A DNA stretch of 64,000 bases, taken from the NCBI RefSeq assembly GCF_943734655.1, contig NC_071355.1:238648027-238712026 (forward strand), given 5' to 3'. The translations under genes and the position numbers were made by a program. Numbering within the stretch: position 1 is the first letter of the stretch; each line of letters begins with the position of its first letter. The notes below the pieces were generated by a model. It worked only from the letters and a program-made list of their open reading frames with translations. It was not told the DNA's origin and did no database searches. This DNA comes from Sabethes cyaneus. Its lineage: Eukaryota; Arthropoda; Insecta; Diptera; Culicidae. Positions 12,101 through 22,944 of the stretch are shown in pieces.

Positions 12101-13400
12101 GACGGATAAGTCATGACAGATGATGAGTTTGCAAGTTTTACTCCCGAAACTTGTCTAGTCTAGCAAATGAGGCCATTCAACCACACCTCCAGTATTTGTT
12201 TCACCTCCCAGATGGACTACTTCGTATAACCGTTCGCTGTCCACTTTTAGAAGTTCAGAAGGCAATCAGTAAACTGAAAAACGGGCAAGACTGGTCGGAA
12301 GGACGGTAACGTCCTCCTGTGTTGGTGGTTTAACATCTTGGCCATCACTCACAATCCTTATCCTGTTTCTGTCGATCTTCGTGTGCGGGCTTGGGTGTAC
12401 GAAACTGGGCTTCCACACAAAATTGCAGACCAGGCAAACGGTATAATTGCTATAACAATTCTTTAGATGGCGCAGTTCACGTTTCCAGCTCAGTGCTTGA
12501 TCCGCAGCTGAACTCTTCCAATCCGCTGCTGCTTTACTACCAGAACGTGCGTGGACTCCCAACATGCAAATAGATAATTTCCTTTTATTACTGTGACGGA
12601 TTTGGACTTCAATATAATCATTAGGCTTGAGGAGAAGATTCACTTGCAAGAGCTATTCGAAAGTGCTTTAGACGCGTTCGTAATCAGTAGAACACCAGAA
12701 AATTCCGTGGCAGAGATCTATTGAATACCGTCTCTAACAAGCTGAATTGCTTCATCGACCTTCTACTTATGAAACATTTGAGCAACTATGAAAAAGACAA
12801 AAGGCCAATCGTTCTCTAAGAATCTACAAGCACTTGGCGCCTGACCGTGAGAACTTTCTCGTGGTGTGGATGTGGAAGTGTGTATTCTAGCATCTAGCGT
12901 CGTCGGTACTATCCGGTGATTACAGCCAGTCCGATCCAGTTTGGAGTGTTCCTGTACACGGTGCCCCTATCATTAATGACCAACGCTTGCACGGCTTGTA
13001 ACGTGCTTTAATAATATTGCTTGATTATCAAGACGACTAAACCTGTTACCATGCTCGATACCGATCACTTTCGATGTTACATTTAGTTTGTCGTGTTCGA
13101 AAATGTTATTGACCACTTTGGGGGTCTTCCAAGAGAACAGGTTTCACGGTTTTCCAGCAGTACGATGGAAGTTTCTTAAAGGAGTCTCTGCAATTCGTGG
13201 ATTATCGTGGTTTTCTCAAAACATTCTGTCATTATTAATCTTGCTGATTTTAGTGCTGTTGCAGTGTTTACGGACCAGAAAGTCGCATAGGGTCCTGGCA
13301 AGCCTTGAGAAATTGAAAGGACATGAAAAAATATGGTTTAAGCAATAAATAACAGGTCGAGAGAGGTCGATAAATAGGGTCGGGGAGGAAAATCTGGTCA
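12100..13400 (+). pseudogene. Eroded LINE (endonuclease-start region)
   Basis: A frame near 12515-12560 reads NPLLLYYQNVRGLPTCK, matching the LLYYQNVRGL opening of apurinic-endonuclease domains of mosquito non-LTR elements. The same opening recurs near 38955-38985. Flanking pieces read LEVQKAISKLKNGQDW (about 12250-12295), like the RT-linker of such elements. The order is scrambled and stops are frequent, so these are remnants, perhaps of more than one insertion. Confidence 0.5.
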
Positions 13401-13504
13401 CAAACAAGCGCAGGGTGGACAGCTAGAAGCAGTTCTTCGATGGATATCTCAATGGCATTATAACAGAAGGAGACAAAACGGAAGTTAACCTAGGAGTACC
13501 TACA

Positions 13505-14052
13505 AACGATAGCAGCGTGCCGGCTCCCGATCTCGAAGAGATCCGGCGAGAAATCGGTCAAAGAAATGACAGAACTCTACAAAAATGGCAAAGAACCGCT
13601 AGCGACGGTACCTATAGGTGCCTGGATAATTTCAAGGATTTGGGTGAAGGAGAAACTTTCAAATTTGCACTCTCCATCAAATCCTCCAGACATGTCGGGA
13701 GTACAATGTAATGCAGTACAATCATTTCTGGACAGCATACGATACAGTTGAGCGCGAACAACTAGGGCAGATGATGTACGAGAACGGCTTTCCGGACAAA
13801 CTGACGCGCCTCATCAACGCTACCCTGGGGCGAGTGATGTACTACGTGCCTGTTTTGGGGCACTCTCAAATCTCGTATCCCTTTGAATCACGCAGTGTTG
13901 CGGTAGGGAATGGATTGTTCTGTATGTTATTAAACATCGCTATTGAAGGTGTGATCCAGTGTGCGGGCATCGAAATGAGAGGAACGATCTTCAGCAAATG
14001 TTACCAACTGCTGACTGAGGTTATCTACGCCAGACTAAAAATGAAGCCTAGG
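13505..14052 (+). pseudogene. RTE/JAM1-like LINE RT fragment
   Basis: Near 13515 a frame reads VPAPDLEEIRREIGQR, like the PPPDLEEIKxEI segment before the RT of RTE-type LINEs. From 13740 another frame reads YDTVEREQLGQMMYENGFPD and continues KLTRLINATL, the region after RT motif A. A frameshift and a deletion separate the two, and catalytic motif C is missing. A SINE begins at its right edge (14055). Confidence 0.7.
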
Positions 14053-14054
14053 AA

Positions 14055-14252
14055 AAAAGCAAAGCCATGGGTATAAACGTTCTGTTAAGAACTTAACCCT
14101 CTTTTATCGACAGACTTCGCAGCCGGCTGTTAGAGTACAGGACAGTTACGGGGCTAGTGCAACGATCCTACTGACTCTATAGCATCACCACCCAGCCGAG
14201 ATTCGAACATACGACGACTCACTTGTTAGTCCAACATCGTACCCCGAAGACA
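14055..14252 (-). mobile_element. tRNA-derived SINE, copy 2
   Basis: Same family and orientation as 3720-3918. The shared body starts AGCCATGGGTATAAACGT, and the tRNA-like head at about 14185-14250 gives, on the minus strand, GGGGTACGATGTTGGACTAA and TATGTTCGAATCTCGG. The B-box-like TTCGAATC is better preserved here than in copy 1. It abuts the RTE fragment on its left. Confidence 0.65.
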
Positions 14253-14269
14253 GCCACTTTGCTTACGGA

Positions 14270-14580
14270 AGACATACATGCACTTGCCGTATTGGAACGA
14301 AAGGTGTTGCGGACTAGTTTTTGGTGGAGTGCAAACGGATAGCGGAGAGGTTTTCTGTAAACCAAAAATGATTTTGCATCTAAATGTTTACATGCATTGT
14401 TTTTTGAAAATGTGAATTTAGTGTATTCAGAAGGTATTCAGAAAAAAGTGCGTTTAGGTGCGAGAATTTTCCGGTTTAAAAGTAGTTATTATAGCATTGA
14501 ATAAAAAGGGCAGAAAACGAAAGGTGTATACGTTCAGCATCCAAAGCCCGTGCAAGACAAGATGCAGAAGAATGTAGTTT
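14270..14580. other. Intronic sequence, no gene seen
   Basis: AT-rich with no recognisable motif. A short phrase AAACGGATAGCGGAGAG (14333-14350) recurs at 15339-15352, before the RTE C-terminal fragment, suggesting the two flanks derive from the same LINE family. Confidence 0.35.
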
Positions 14581-14588
14581 GAGGAAAT

Positions 14589-14795
14589 GTGAAACAAGAA
14601 GAAACTTTCGCCGGTGAAACAACTGAATTTAAAAGCTGCTATCTTGTCCATCATCCAACAATCAATGGAAGCTTGCTGGAAAATGGTGGAGCGGTTGTTA
14701 CAAGAATTAACCAGAAGCAGCATCAAAATAATTCATGTCATGCCCAACAGAAAGTTAAATTAGTTCCATCCGGAAATAACCTATCTAGTGGATAA
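14589..14795 (+). other. Unassigned small ORF
   Basis: A 68-codon frame reading KQEETFAGETTEFKSCYLVH near its start and ending VPSGNNLSSG before a stop. It is hydrophilic with no signal peptide or membrane segment. The frame opens on a non-ATG codon. Codon composition is unremarkable, and I recognise no family. It lies about 110 bases upstream of a possible splice acceptor (14901) leading into another open frame. Confidence 0.2.
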
Positions 14796-14901
14796 ATTTT
14801 CAACACTGACTGGGCAGTAAATAATTTCCTCTTATTTATTTATTTGATTATTTCATTAATATTCTAAATAATCTAAACAATTTAAACTATTATTCCTTGC
14901 A

Positions 14902-15252
14902 GAAAGGGATTGTCGTCTATTTTCAGAAAGCGAAATAAGGCGCTATAACCTTGACCTATTGCAGCCGGACTTTTGGTCTAAATACCATAAGTTCATCCCA
15001 GAGGGTCCGGAGTATCACTTAACTTTTATTAGCAAAGATACTTCCAACGAAAACAAAGCTATAAATACTCAGAGACGGTTGGTACGAGACGTCCCCGTTT
15101 CTTCATTCCCTGTAGATTTAGAAATGCATCTATGTGTGAATAACTTATTCACACAAGATTCATTTCGTATAACCATCTTTGTGGCAATACTTCACAGTTG
15201 GCCTGGCCGATTAGACATTTGTAAGAAATCTCTGATATCTTGCAAATGTTAA
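14902..15252 (+). other. Unassigned open frame behind a splice-acceptor-like site
   Basis: An AT-rich pyrimidine stretch ending TATTATTCCTTGCAG (to 14901) precedes an open frame reading ERDCRLFSESEIRRYNLDLL, then QPDFWSKYHKFIPEGPEYHL, and closing CKKSLISCKC before a stop. The acceptor, an upstream CTAAAC branch-like sequence and roughly 115 open codons are suggestive of a terminal exon. However, I recognise no protein family, and the 3' end runs into a short duplicated repeat. It could be a nested gene, an unannotated exon or chance. Confidence 0.25.
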
Positions 15253-15332
15253 TACAGACAAGAAAATAATTGCAAATGTTAATACAGACAAGAAGAAATT
15301 AATAAGATAATAAGATAAGATAAGATAAGGAA
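15239..15332. repeat. Short duplication and (GATAA)n run
   Basis: TTGCAAATGTTAATACAGAC occurs twice (15239 and 15270 regions), followed by AATAAGATAATAAGATAAGATAAGATAAGG-type pentanucleotide repeats at about 15298-15330. Short 3' tandem repeats of this kind are typical tails of some non-LTR retroposons. Confidence 0.65.
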
Positions 15333-15339
15333 TACAAAC

Positions 15340-15600
15340 GGATAGCGGAGAGTGGCGTAGCCGTATGTATTACGAGTTAGAGGCACTACTTGGAGAGATT
15401 CCCACCGCACATCTGGCGAAAGTTGGAAGACTACGACGGACCGGCCACGGCGCAAGGATGCCGGTAGATATAGTGAAAGCCGTTCTCTTCAAGAACCCTA
15501 CGTGCACCAGGAATAGAGGACCCCGACGTGCTAGATGGCTCGACCATTTTGAAGCTGACTTGTGTGTGTCGTAAAGCTTAACGAATTGACGACGAGTGGC
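15340..15600 (+). pseudogene. RTE/JAM1-like LINE C-terminal fragment
   Basis: The frame reads AKVGRLRRTGHGARMPVDIV, then AVLFKNPTCTRNRGPRRARW and LDHFEADL. This is the C-terminal RWxGHxxRM...RGRPxxRWxDxVExDL region that follows the RT in RTE-type elements. The corresponding segment on the minus strand near 50560-50660 reads AGHVVRMPDDRATTVLFNNP, confirming a shared family. Confidence 0.65.
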
Positions 15601-15740
15601 CCGGCACCGAGTACAGTGGAGAGGAATTCTTGATACGGCAGGTCATCTCGGCTTTATGCTGATGGCAGAATAAGTTCAGGATAAGGATCAGCCCCCCGTA
15701 GAGATCACCTCTATCTAGGTTTATCCCTTTAAGCCCGAGC

Positions 15741-17035
15741 CCACACAATTGTGTAGGAGAGACATGACTACTTTTAAAAAAATTTCCTTTCCTTTCTAAA
15801 CGTCGCACTTTTACATATCTGGCACCAATCTCTTGTGTAAACGTCGTAACTCGTAGAAAAAAATAAAAAATAGCTGAAAAGAAGTTTTTTTTTGTGCTTG
15901 GATTAATTATTGTCTAGTCTTCAAAATCTTGTGAAAACACCAAAAGGTTTAATCTGTCGTATTTTCTTATTGAATCCGTATTTCGAAATTGCTTAGATAA
16001 AAAATAATTGGTAATAAGTATTTCTAATTGATGTAATTAAAAATTTACGGGAAATAACTTTTACAACTTACTTATGCTCATTGTTTTTCATACCTACACA
16101 ATTGCGTAGGTTCGGCTTTATTGTATACCTACTTTTACCTTTACGTTCCCGCCGGGACTTCAAAAATTAGTGTACTTGCCGTTACACTTTTCTCTCTATC
16201 TTTACTATTTTTTGATCGATTTTTATACAACTTGTCTTCAAAGAACTACCTTAGATTGACCTTCAATGAAAAAATATATTAGCAAATTTTGGATCCATTT
16301 TCCCGGAGATATTCCAGATCGCAGTGGGATTATTTTTTCATGTCATAAGTAACAGATGAAATAAAACGCAATCTGCCACTGCCATCTGTCAGTAAGAATG
16401 AATACATTATACTGTAGAGCATTCGTTCATGGTCCACAATACGGAACTTTCGTTTAGAGTACTACCGGAACCTAAAACTGGGCATTTATAAATTGTAAAA
16501 TAATAAAGAATTGTGGCAAATGATGTATTCACCTACGGGATTTTCTAAGACAATTTCTTGGAATAACATTTGAAAGTTTTTAAGCCAATCTGGGCGTTCC
16601 GGTATATCTGTTGTATAAAGGTTAGTAAAAAGTTAACTTGCAAAAAGTTCCGTGCATTTCCATAGCTACGTAACGACCGTTCCGCTGCTTCAGAAGCTAA
16701 AGTCTATGAGCCTCGAAGCGATGATCTCGCTCTAAACTAAGCGGGGTCAACCTCATTCAAATCTGTGGACTTCTTTACACAGAATAATTAGGTTTTCATG
16801 TTTTGTTTTTTCAAAGCCTGGCTTAGTATAGTCCAAAAAGGGTTAAAAATGTTAAAAATAGGGGAAAATGAGCAAAATGGGGCACTTACCGATGACAAAC
16901 AGGAAAGCGGTGGGCACCATGCGATTTTGCGGAAAATTTTACATAAGATCACTTAATTGCGTCTGTTTTTTTCGACTCGTTTATGCCCATAGTGCAGTGG
17001 TATAAGATAAGCACGAACCCACACAATTGTGTAGG
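15741..17035. repeat. Three copies of an 18-bp palindrome ACACAATTGTGT
   Basis: CCACACAATTGTGTAGG is at about 15741-15757, CCTACACAATTGCGTAGG at 16093-16110 and CCCACACAATTGTGTAGG at 17018-17035. The core ACACAATTGTGT is a perfect dyad in the first and third copies. They sit about 350 and 925 bases apart in otherwise AT-rich sequence. They may be termini of repeat units; a protein-binding role is speculative. Confidence 0.5.
16735..17010. mobile_element. Half copy of palindromic fold-back element
   Basis: The run from GGGGTCAACCTCATTC through AATAGGGGAAAATGAGCAAA, ATGGGGCACTTACCG and TTGCGTCTGTTTTTTTCGAC to ATGCCCATAGTGCAGTGG matches one arm of the full palindromic element at 51155-51835. 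Only one arm is present here. Confidence 0.65.
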
Positions 17036-17204
17036 TTGCTAAATTTAGCAAACATTTATTGCAATGTGTAGAAAACACTGGTTTTGGTATCTCGAGAGAT
17101 AAAAAATTTTATATTGATCCAAAAACCAAAAATATCGTAACTAAAACCCGTCGTGCTTAAAGGGTTATTTATTTTCCTAGATCTACTGACCTCTATTACC
17201 CTGA

Positions 17205-17275
17205 AGTCGCTTTTTACGCGGGTTTTTTACGCGACTTTTTACGCGGTTTTCGGAATTTACCATGCCCCATGCCCA
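17205..17275. repeat. TTTTTACGCG short tandem repeat
   Basis: CTTTTTACGCGGGTTTTTTACGCGACTTTTTACGCGG-like units of 10-12 bases, in three copies. The complementary wording (GCGTAAAAAAC) appears at 62815-62960 and a related GCGTAAATCG at 62190-62250, so this belongs to a dispersed repeat family. Confidence 0.6.
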
Positions 17276-17279
17276 GCTA

Positions 17280-18020
17280 GCACCAAATCGTACAACAATA
17301 ACCGAAAATTATCGTAACTAACTCTTAACGAATTCGGAATCGTAACTAAAGCTTAAAAAAGTCCGCCCAAGTTGATTTTCAGCCGTATATAATGATAATA
17401 GCTGACATACATACGATATTCAGCAAAGAATCGTATAGCAGTACGGAGCGGGTCGGGTTTAATCGAATATTTACTTATATCGATGAAATGCGTATGTTTA
17501 TTCCTCATCACGTATATCGCCTCCAAAATATCACGGATATGCCAATTTTGCGCATCAAATACGATTTATTAGCATGTATATATGTACGTAATACTGATTT
17601 TTAATATTTATATACATATAAAAATGCTAGCTGGGTGAACTCCTCAGAAACTTGCAAAACTCGAGATTGTGACAAAGGTCATCAGAGATTTATGTACAAC
17701 ATAATTTAATTTGTGGCAATTCGAAGTTTGTCGGGTCAGCTAGTATTTCCATAAAAACAGCTGACGACACGGCATACGGCAAACCCAGCACTACAACAAC
17801 CGCACATTAAGCAGGTCCAGAGGTTGGAAAACTCGCAAAATGAATACATACGCCGAGCATCGGCAAACGGTTTTTATCATGATAAAACATCGACGCAAGT
17901 GGTTCAGTTCGCCTGTAGCAATGAGTCACATACATTCACGCTTCATATCGAATATCGTGTGCAACGCAAAGGTGCGAATTAACACCTTCTGCTGCTTGTA
18001 AAGCCACTAACACTATTTTA
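17280..18020. other. Intronic sequence, no gene seen
   Basis: AT-rich sequence with a 70-codon frame at 17392-17604 that has no recognised domain. TATATACATATAAAAATGCTAG and AGCTAGTATTTCC phrases look like repeat-derived sequence. Confidence 0.35.
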
Positions 18021-18025
18021 AACTA

Positions 18026-18430
18026 CAGTGGACCCCCGTTCGTTTGAACGATTCATCATGCAAACTAGCGGGATTAGTTTTTAATTTGAACAACTGGTAA
18101 CCCTAAATATGCTGGAGCTTGTGTGAACTGGCCGGCCTGCTCTTTGTTACTGTTTTGGTGGTTTGATTCAGTTGGCAGTTGCAAGCAGCGAATATTTCAT
18201 TCTCCGATCGGATTTCTTCCATAATCGTTGGTAAAACGCAATGTGAAACAGATTAAACGCGCTAGATCAGTACAAACAAATCGTGTTTATATGCATTGTC
18301 TGCATAAGCAAATGACGTCATATTGAGAATGACATTTGAACCATTTTTAATTTGCACGTCGTGCAAACCAACGGGGTTCAAATTAAAAAGTGTTCAGATT
18401 AAAAACGGTCAAACGAACGGGGGTCCACGG
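18026..18430. mobile_element. TA-flanked MITE, family A, complete copy 3
   Basis: Complete 405-bp copy: left TIR CAGTGGACCCCCGTTCGTTT, right end AACGGGGGTCCACGG, each bordered by TA (18024-18025 and 18431-18432). Subterminal inverted pieces TTTTTAATTTGAAC and TTCAAATTAAAAAG extend the pairing. No transposase is present. The CAGTGGA-type end and TA duplication fit pogo/Tc1-mariner mobilisation. Confidence 0.85.
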
Positions 18431-18639
18431 TATTCCCTTTTCATGGTAATATTATTTTGAATACTTTCCGGCGTCCCCTGGCATCCTATATCCGCTAAAT
18501 CGAACACACTTAATGTTCAATATTCTATTTTTGAACGAATTCTGATGTTCACAATGAGCTTATGTTCGTGATAAAATTCTAAGTTGATGCGTGCATTATC
18601 GGCGAGGCAGGCAAATAGTGTATGTTCATGAGGGATGTT

Positions 18640-18890
18640 CATCGATTCAAATGATCACTTCTTCGCGAGTTCTCCAACCACTGAGCAGGTCATAATTCCT
18701 CAAGTATATTTTCTCTTACCTTACCTTCGCAGCCCGATCTTGTCGATAACGAAGGCAGACAGTAGCTGTGCGTCAAATGGGTGCTTTAACGCAAAATGTG
18801 CTACGAATATGTTCTCGTACCAAATACAAATCATTCGTAACAACAGTATGTGCGGTAGAAAATAAACCTGCGAATGATTTTAAATGGCAT
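18640..18890. repeat. Dispersed repeat, copy 1 (see 53180-53350)
   Basis: From about 18730 the text CTTGTCGATAACGAAGGCAG, AAAATGTGCTACGAATATGT and CTCGTACCAAATACAAATCA parallels TCGTCGATAACGATGCCAGA, AAAATGTGCTACGAATGTGC and CTCGCACCAAATACGAACCA at 53217-53310. Both copies are in the same orientation. A 76-codon frame crosses copy 1 but is not conserved in copy 2. Confidence 0.65.
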
Positions 18891-19305
18891 GAAACTTTTT
18901 TATCAGCTACAAATATAGTGTCATGAATATTTAAAAACAAACGAAATTACGCTCTCAGTGCAGTCAAAACATTGCAGGAAGGTTATGCTCTTTGATCAAG
19001 GGTAGCAACATTTTTGCAGTCACTCTTTCACTTAGATTTTTCGTTTCATTGTGTCTGTTGTACTGAATGAACGAGACATGTTTCCACATTCGCAAAATGT
19101 TTCACATTCTATACACTGTCTTTTTAAATCCACCTAACGGTATGATTTAAATTTTTCACACAATAATTTGTTTCAATCCGCACTTCTGTAGTCAATTGCT
19201 AATACATATTTTGAAACTCTATGTACCACATCTAAAGCAAGTTAACTTTACAATGCTGATAGTTCATTTTCCCGAAGGAAAATCCGGAAAAACCGGATAT
19301 TATTC
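18890..19305. other. Intronic sequence, no gene seen
   Basis: AT-rich sequence with no supported ORF or repeat. Confidence 0.35.
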
Positions 19306-19309
19306 GTGG

Positions 19310-19359
19310 GTGTTCGAAGTTTGAATCACACCTCAAAACGTGATTCAAACTTCGAACAC
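19310..19359. repeat. Perfect 20-bp hairpin
   Basis: GTGTTCGAAGTTTGAATCAC (19310-19329) is exactly complementary to GTGATTCAAACTTCGAACAC (19340-19359), with a 10-base loop. A related phrase, GTGTTCTAAGTTTGAATCAG, occurs in the same orientation near 19718, so the hairpin may be the compact terminus of a TIR element. Confidence 0.8.
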
Positions 19360-20141
19360 TTTTTATTTATCTAATATCTTTGAAATCATGCATGGAATAT
19401 TGTATTTTAACTATGCTTTAGTACATATATATCTTGCACTTACCTAATAATCGCGAAGTGGGAAGGTAAATGTTCTAAAATTTGGGTAAATAATGCAAAC
19501 GAAAAAACAGCTACTTTTGCACGAAACGCTAAGAGTATGCGAACGAAGTTAAAATCTGAGTTCTCACTTTTTTCCAGTGCCTGCTGGTTTCTTACAAGGA
19601 GTCCTACAGTTCAATGTCATACCTCACCGGATAGAGGACATTCTAACGAATACGGTGATGTACAATAAGCATAATATTTTATCATATTAGCGATATTTAC
19701 GAGAATAAAATGCTGAAGTGTTCTAAGTTTGAATCAGAACGGTACATCCCGTTTTCTTGGTCAGCAGTTTTTTCGTACAGCTTCCGAGTTTTCGGTGTCT
19801 TGAATTTAGCCGTAACGATTTAAAGAACTGGTGGGGCCTTGATCACCTTCAATTCGACCTCAGACACTTTTCAACAAGAGTCATGACTCGTTAAATGTAG
19901 GTATTTGTGTTTTGATTATATCTCTCAGTATTAAGTCCACTGATCATTATTGAATTTTCATAAATAAATAAATTTATTAATTTTAAAGTAATGGGAGAGG
20001 AATTATGTTCTAGTATGATAATAATAATGTGTGATCTTATATGATATAACCTGTTTCTGTCTATGGCGAAAGATTTTGCTGGTGAAAAATTCACCTCAAG
20101 AGATGCTTGAGAAAATGAGCTTAAACGAACGATAAAACGAG

Positions 20142-20330
20142 ATGCACCGCTTAGGCCTAGGCCCAGAAAATCAGAAAAAGCTTATGTACAAAATTAAAAT
20201 GCAGAAACAACGTGCAAAAGCCCTAAAAGCCGAAAAAGCAGCACAGAGCGAAGCCGTTAGGAAAATAAAAAGCTCATTAACGAAACCGTTTAGAAACATA
20301 ACCCCGGCAGGAAAAGCAGAAGAAGATTGA
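20142..20330 (+). other. Unassigned basic small ORF
   Basis: A 62-codon frame opening ATG CACCGC and reading MHRLGLGPENQKKLMYKIKM, then QKQRAKALKAEKAAQSEAVR, ending AGKAEED. It is strongly basic and helical-looking, like a coiled-coil or nucleic-acid-binding tail. The same frame is partly readable upstream (PQEMLEKMSLNER) but interrupted by a stop, so it may be the C-terminal end of a decayed transposon protein. No family recognised. Confidence 0.3.
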
Positions 20331-20339
20331 CTATTTGCA

Positions 20340-20985
20340 AGCGCAAATAGTTTTTAAAGCAAACAAATGCATCTTCAAACCGTTTGTTTCAAATTGTGTT
20401 GTGTTCGACGTTCTGTTTTATCTCAATCGATAACACATTATCATATGAATTTAAATCTGAAAGAAAGAAAGAAAAGGAAAGAAATGAAAATTTTATCGAC
20501 TGCAGTACAGTGTTTTTCCTGCTGTCACAGGAAACTTGCTAGACAGATATTTTGAGATTGTTTCTGGGAAGCTTGTTTTTGAATAATCTCCTTTCATTGA
20601 TTGTAATTGATCAAGTAACATTTAATTATTAATCACTTTTGTAATAGAAATATTTCGACGAACGAATAAGAATCACGTTACTAGAGGGATGATTTTTCTC
20701 CTTATGTACGATTTTATCGATTTCTTATATAAGACATGACTGTGTTAGTCACATTCATAGAAGTACCTGTATCGCATTAGCCAGTTTAATTAGTAATCTG
20801 AATCTGCAAGCAGTAATCTGAAAGCATTGCATGCGCAACTTTTATCGGTAGTGTACCGTGAAAAAATAAGGTTGATGTATCCCTTTTTGGCCATCGTGTT
20901 ACCGTGCAATCACTCACAGGAAATGGGTCAAAATCGGAAGAAGCAAAAAATCAAATCGCTACTAAAAGTTCTGAAAATGATATAA
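20340..20985. other. Intronic sequence, no gene seen
   Basis: AT-rich sequence with a purine-rich AAAGAAAGAAAGAAAAGGAAAG run near 20460. No gene supported. Confidence 0.35.
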
Positions 20986-20989
20986 CATT

Positions 20990-21270
20990 AGTTATAACAT
21001 CGCTGCAAAATCGGCTCCGTTGCTCCAACAGGGGGCAAAGCTTTTGGCAACGATAATCCGTCGTCGTCGTCGCCGCCGCCGCACCGCTGCTTGGTTGCTG
21101 TTCTGTTCTACTTAATATTTTCCCTGCTGCTCGTTTTGTCGCTCCAGCCCAGTCAGTCGGTTCGATAGAGCGAGAAAAATAAAACAACGACAAACAGCAG
21201 TAGCAGTATAGGAAGGTAGAACCAGGTAGACATTATCTATCCACCACCGACTGGACGCCGAGAGACATGC
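20990..21270. promoter_or_regulatory. GC-rich low-repeat island within the intron
   Basis: Unlike its AT-rich surroundings, this stretch carries TCGTCGTCGTCGCCGCCGCCGC and several CAGCAG-type strings and contains no recognised transposon. Blocks with this texture precede the other first exons of the locus, so it could be an intronic enhancer or an untranslated alternative first exon. No ATG with a phase-1 donor was found here. Confidence 0.3.
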
Positions 21271-22600
21271 TATACTCGGATGTGCGATCGCATGAGAATG
21301 AGAAGATAGCTATAGGCGGTCAGGCAGGCAATCGTGCTGCCCTTAATGCAGCCGTGGAACAATTTGCGGGCATGAAGCTCTAAACCCATCACAGTCATTC
21401 GACTATACATAGTACCAGGTTGACGATATTATCGGATATGTCTGACTCATCGTTACCCTTTTGCGTGTGTTTTCTTTCCAATCGCCATCGGCTCAGGTTT
21501 GCACGAGATTTGCAGCAAAGAGGCCCCCCTCGAGTAAGAACAATTTCATGCACTTGTTCAATGTCTGTTGTTTTACCTGCTGAAAGGGATGAGAATTGAT
21601 AAATGCTAATAAATTCGTAGTCCGGTTAGTCAGTTAGCATGTCTGTCTATTTTAGGAGTACGTCATCACGATGACTCATTTGAAGGTCGGTTCGGATGTG
21701 ACCGGGCGAAGGGAAACGTTATGCGACGCAGTAATTGCGACTTGTTGAATAGCTAGTACGCATACTAGTGTCTTCCAAACTAGGGCAACGGATTTAGGCA
21801 CTGGATAATGCAGGAGAAAACATTGTTATACTCTTGAATAAAACTGTTCTCTTCGCTCGTCCTGAGTTGTCCCTGTCACATCCAATTTATAATTATATTT
21901 TGTTCATTTTAATTTTGACGACTTTTCTCTGCTATTTTGCTTTTATGAAAATATGGTTTTCCTGAATTGCTAAGTAATTTTTTTTAAAATTTAACTCGAG
22001 TTCATTTTTACATTAGTTAGAGAGAAAATTCCAGCTGGACGTAGTCTCTGAAAGCTGATTCCGATTTAATCGACCACCCACCATCTGCCCTACTGGACTC
22101 TTTATCGTAGCCTGGACATGCCTGAATGGCGCTATAAAATTTAATAGCCAACGTTTGTGGCTAAGATTTTCACCAATGAAATTAATTTATCGCTTCTAGA
22201 GAGTAAACTCCAAGTTGCGCACTGATAACTAGAGGACTGCAGTGCAATTTCAATCGCCTGCCATTTTATTGTTCTTAGTTTTAAAACGCATATGTTATGT
22301 GATCAGCCGATGGGTCGCATTATCCTTTTAATGTCTAATATACAAATTCAATGAGAATATAATAGAATGGCAACGATGGAACAGCATTCATGAAAACAAA
22401 GGGTAAAACATTACGTGCGTGCATTTTACTGTGGAAGGCACTTCCACAAGAACGATTTATTTGATCCTCAGAATTTTTAAAGTGGAAAAGTAACTGGGTT
22501 CTGAAAGAAAGTTGAGTATCATAACATCATAATCTTAACACATCGTACAATACATCATAATGAGAAGATTACTCACTACTCACTAATAGTAAATAACGAA
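21270..22600. other. Intronic sequence, no gene seen
   Basis: Moderately complex sequence without clear repeats or exons. CGATCGCATGAGAATGAGAAG and neighbouring text near 21280-21660 look unique and could hold regulatory sequence, but nothing specific is identifiable. Confidence 0.3.
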
Positions 22601-22621
22601 GGTAGCTCCTATCAGAAAGAA

Positions 22622-22939
22622 TTGAAATATTTAATTTTTAAACATAAATTTACCGAGCATACATTTATTTTGGAATGTAGATATGTATTATGTACATTTT
22701 TTTCAACTAAAGAGATAATGAAACTGTATATTCCCTCCATGGCTAAAGTAGCATTATCATTCATTTCCGATAGAGCCAACTATAGCAAAATACCAATGCC
22801 ACTTGACGATACTACGTTCAACTCTGGAAACGACAATAGTGAGCTTCTACCCAACAACGACCCGACGGCAGTTGAAAGTTTGACTTTGATGCCATCTGTG
22901 GTCAAAGCAGTTGTTTGGGTGACAGCGAAACAAAGCTAA
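22622..22939 (+). other. Unassigned 105-codon open frame
   Basis: An open frame beginning on TTG; the first internal ATGs give MKLYIPSMAKVALSFISDRA, followed by PMPLDDTTFNSGNDNSELLP and ending VTAKQS. No signal peptide, membrane helix or known motif is clear. Its length is notable in an AT-rich intron, but there is no supporting start context. It may be repeat-derived. Confidence 0.2.
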
Positions 22940-22944
22940 TGCTC

